Source: Candidatus Coatesiibacteriota bacterium (lineage in GTDB: Bacteria; RBG-13-66-14; B26-G2). Taken from it: a stretch of DNA of 7,142 nt. The notes under the pieces were generated by a model that was not told the DNA's origin, ran no database searches, and saw nothing but the letters and a program-made list of their open reading frames with translations. The stretch spans positions 1 through 7,142 of the forward strand of contig QMNJ01000076.1 in the NCBI GenBank assembly GCA_003647715.1, written 5' to 3'. Position numbers and translations under genes: made by a program. This document shows, piece after piece, positions 6,133 to 7,142 of this stretch (positions within the stretch are counted from its first letter, which is position 1; each line of letters begins with the position of its first letter).

Positions 6133-6638
6133 AAAAGATAAGCCGTCTTCTGACTCTCTCAATCCTGATATTATTGCTTTCATGTAAGTATTATACTTTT
6201 ACACCGAATCTACCCAAATATATAAGGGATATACATATAATGCCTTTTGAGAATGCAACATTTGAATATGGTCTGGAGATAGACCTGACAGAGAAAGTTA
6301 TAGATAAGTTCATAAGCGATGGAACCCTGAAGGTGGTTGATTACTCAGAAGCGGATGCAATCCTATCAGGCACTATAAAATCATACAAGTCAATACCTGT
6401 TAGTTATGATGAATATGAGCAGGTTAAGGACTATAAGCTTATGATAACCTTGAGCATAAGGTTTGAAGACAAGAACTCCAGAGAGATATTATGGGAAGAA
6501 CCGTCACTTAGCGATTATGTTCACTATTACTCCTCCGGGTCGGGAGGAGGAATAAAAACGGAATACGAGGCGAGGTCAGAACTAATTGAGAAGATAGCAA
6601 ATGATGTGGTAAGAAGAACCATAGAGGGATGGTGGTAA
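6129..6638 (+). CDS. lptE: LptE-family LPS-assembly lipoprotein
   Basis: Outer-membrane lipoprotein that plugs the LptD barrel and helps deliver LPS to the cell surface. From the ATG at 6129 it has 169 residues. A basic n-region (MKKISR), a hydrophobic core and the lipobox LLSC (16-19) predict lipidation at Cys19. The mature part carries LptE-like features: a Tyr/Phe-containing start, IRDIHIMPFENATFEYGLE (32-50), LTEKVIDKFISDGTLKVVD (53-71), ADAILSGTIKSY (75-86), a YKLMITLSIRFED strand (102-114), ILWEE (120-124) and the end IANDVVRRTIEGW. A Gly/Ser turn (SSGSGGG, 135-141) interrupts the late strands. An in-frame ATG at 6099 has a good GAAGG 5 bases upstream and would add ten residues before the signal peptide; 6129 is preferred for its ATGA junction with the HNH gene and normal signal length. 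The holA gene starts one base after the stop. Confidence 0.85.
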   Translation: MKKISRLLTLSILILLLSCKYYTFTPNLPKYIRDIHIMPFENATFEYGLEIDLTEKVIDKFISDGTLKVVDYSEADAILSGTIKSYKSIPVSYDEYEQVKDYKLMITLSIRFEDKNSREILWEEPSLSDYVHYYSSGSGGGIKTEYEARSELIEKIANDVVRRTIEGWW

Positions 6639-6639
6639 T

Positions 6640-7142
6640 GTGTCAAAAGTTAGCGTGAATTTACAAAAAAGCGCTATAATAGTTGGAGAGGATAATATAA
6701 GGGTAGATAAGATATTAAACGAGTACAGGTCACTGGCAGGGGATAGGGGATATGAGATAGTAAAAGCGGACGCTGATAGAAACACAGAGTCAGAGATAAA
6801 CGATTTTATAGTTACCAGTCCAATCTTCACAACTAATAGGTTAGTGATAATAAGGGATGTCCATAAGTTAAATGCAGAACAGATAGAAAGCATTATGGAA
6901 GCAATTGATAAAGTAAGAGGGATAAATACGGTAATAATAACGATGAAAACGATATCAAATAGGTTGAGGGAAAAGACAAAGAAGATGGGTATTGAGGTGT
7001 TTGAATTAAAGAAATTGAGTTTCAATGAGACATTTAGATATATCAGGGAAAATTATAAAGATATAATAACCGTAATTGGTGAGGAACCAATAAATGCCCT
7101 GATAAATGTATATGGAAGGGATATATCTCTTATAGATGCTGA
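6640..7142 (+). CDS. holA: DNA polymerase III delta subunit, N-terminal part (runs off right edge)
   Basis: The first 167 residues are present and the frame stays open to the window end. Delta opens the beta sliding clamp within the clamp loader at the replication fork. Visible features match the N-terminal AAA-like domain of HolA: SAIIVGEDNIRVDKILNEY (about 11-29), a helix-strand unit ending in NRLVIIRDVHKL (67-78), NTVIITMKTISNRLREKTKKMG, and FELKKLSFNETFRYIRENY, which corresponds to the segment leading into the second domain. GRDISLIDA at the cut edge fits the helix where family members have GxDLxxLxxE. Delta lacks a catalytic ATPase site, and no P-loop is seen. The start is GTG, one base after the lptE stop; an ATG at 6638 is in another frame and stops after six codons. 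GGTGG and GAGGG lie upstream inside the lptE end. The lptE-holA order is also found in Enterobacteria, which supports the call despite low sequence conservation. Confidence 0.83.
   Translation, partial: MSKVSVNLQKSAIIVGEDNIRVDKILNEYRSLAGDRGYEIVKADADRNTESEINDFIVTSPIFTTNRLVIIRDVHKLNAEQIESIMEAIDKVRGINTVIITMKTISNRLREKTKKMGIEVFELKKLSFNETFRYIRENYKDIITVIGEEPINALINVYGRDISLIDA

Noticed and set aside
5915..6187. Open frame of 90 codons overlapping the HNH gene and lptE
   Set aside because: It runs out of frame with the conserved HNH zinc motifs and the lptE signal peptide; the translation has no family features.
6531..6548. Perfect 6-base inverted repeat TCCTCC/GGAGGA with a 6-base loop, followed by a strong internal Shine-Dalgarno (GGAGGAGG)
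   Set aside because: It lies inside lptE where it encodes a Ser/Gly turn, has no U-tract for termination, and no start codon follows the GGAGGAGG at usable spacing.
6582..7025. Open frame of 147 codons antisense to lptE and holA, hydrophobic in translation
   Set aside because: The plus strand encodes a recognisable HolA here; the antisense protein resembles no family, and its hydrophobicity follows from the reverse complement of ATA- and AAA-rich codons.

Overview
The window is AT-rich, densely packed bacterial chromosome with two divergent gene clusters that meet at about position 5537-5613. It encodes a lipoprotein of the LptE family, which assembles lipopolysaccharide in the outer membrane, so the organism has a Gram-negative (diderm) envelope. 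Ile is very often ATA and Arg very often AGA/AGG, and coding strands are rich in purines. That pattern is common in AT-rich thermophiles and in several uncultured candidate phyla. I cannot name the phylum from this sequence. No mobile element, rRNA, tRNA or CRISPR array was seen.

Minus strand, read right to left from about 5536 to 1: pyrK and pyrD (the two subunits of the NAD-dependent class 1B dihydroorotate dehydrogenase), a GDP-mannose 4,6-dehydratase/RMD-type short-chain dehydrogenase (gmd), UDP-glucose 6-dehydrogenase (ugd), UDP-glucuronate decarboxylase (uxs), and, after a 98-base gap, the 5' part of a PAS-domain protein that runs off the left edge. From pyrK to uxs the genes overlap or are separated by at most 8 bases, so they very probably form one transcript. 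Together they make pyrimidine (orotate, leading to UMP and UTP) and the activated sugars UDP-glucuronate, UDP-xylose and GDP-4-keto-6-deoxymannose, which are precursors for surface polysaccharide or LPS glycans. No glycosyltransferase lies in the window.

Plus strand, from 5614 to the right edge: an HNH endonuclease-family protein, lptE, and the start of holA (DNA polymerase III delta subunit, cut by the window edge). The HNH and lptE genes probably meet in an ATGA overlap, and holA starts 1 base after the lptE stop. The lptE-holA order is also known in Enterobacteria.

The 77-base divergent intergenic region holds plausible but weak promoter matches facing both ways. Each would give an almost leaderless mRNA. 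I found no convincing new biological system. The items most worth a second look are the truncated PAS protein with its unassigned N-terminal region and TTG start, the joining of pyrimidine and nucleotide-sugar synthesis in one operon, and the apparently leaderless divergent promoters.
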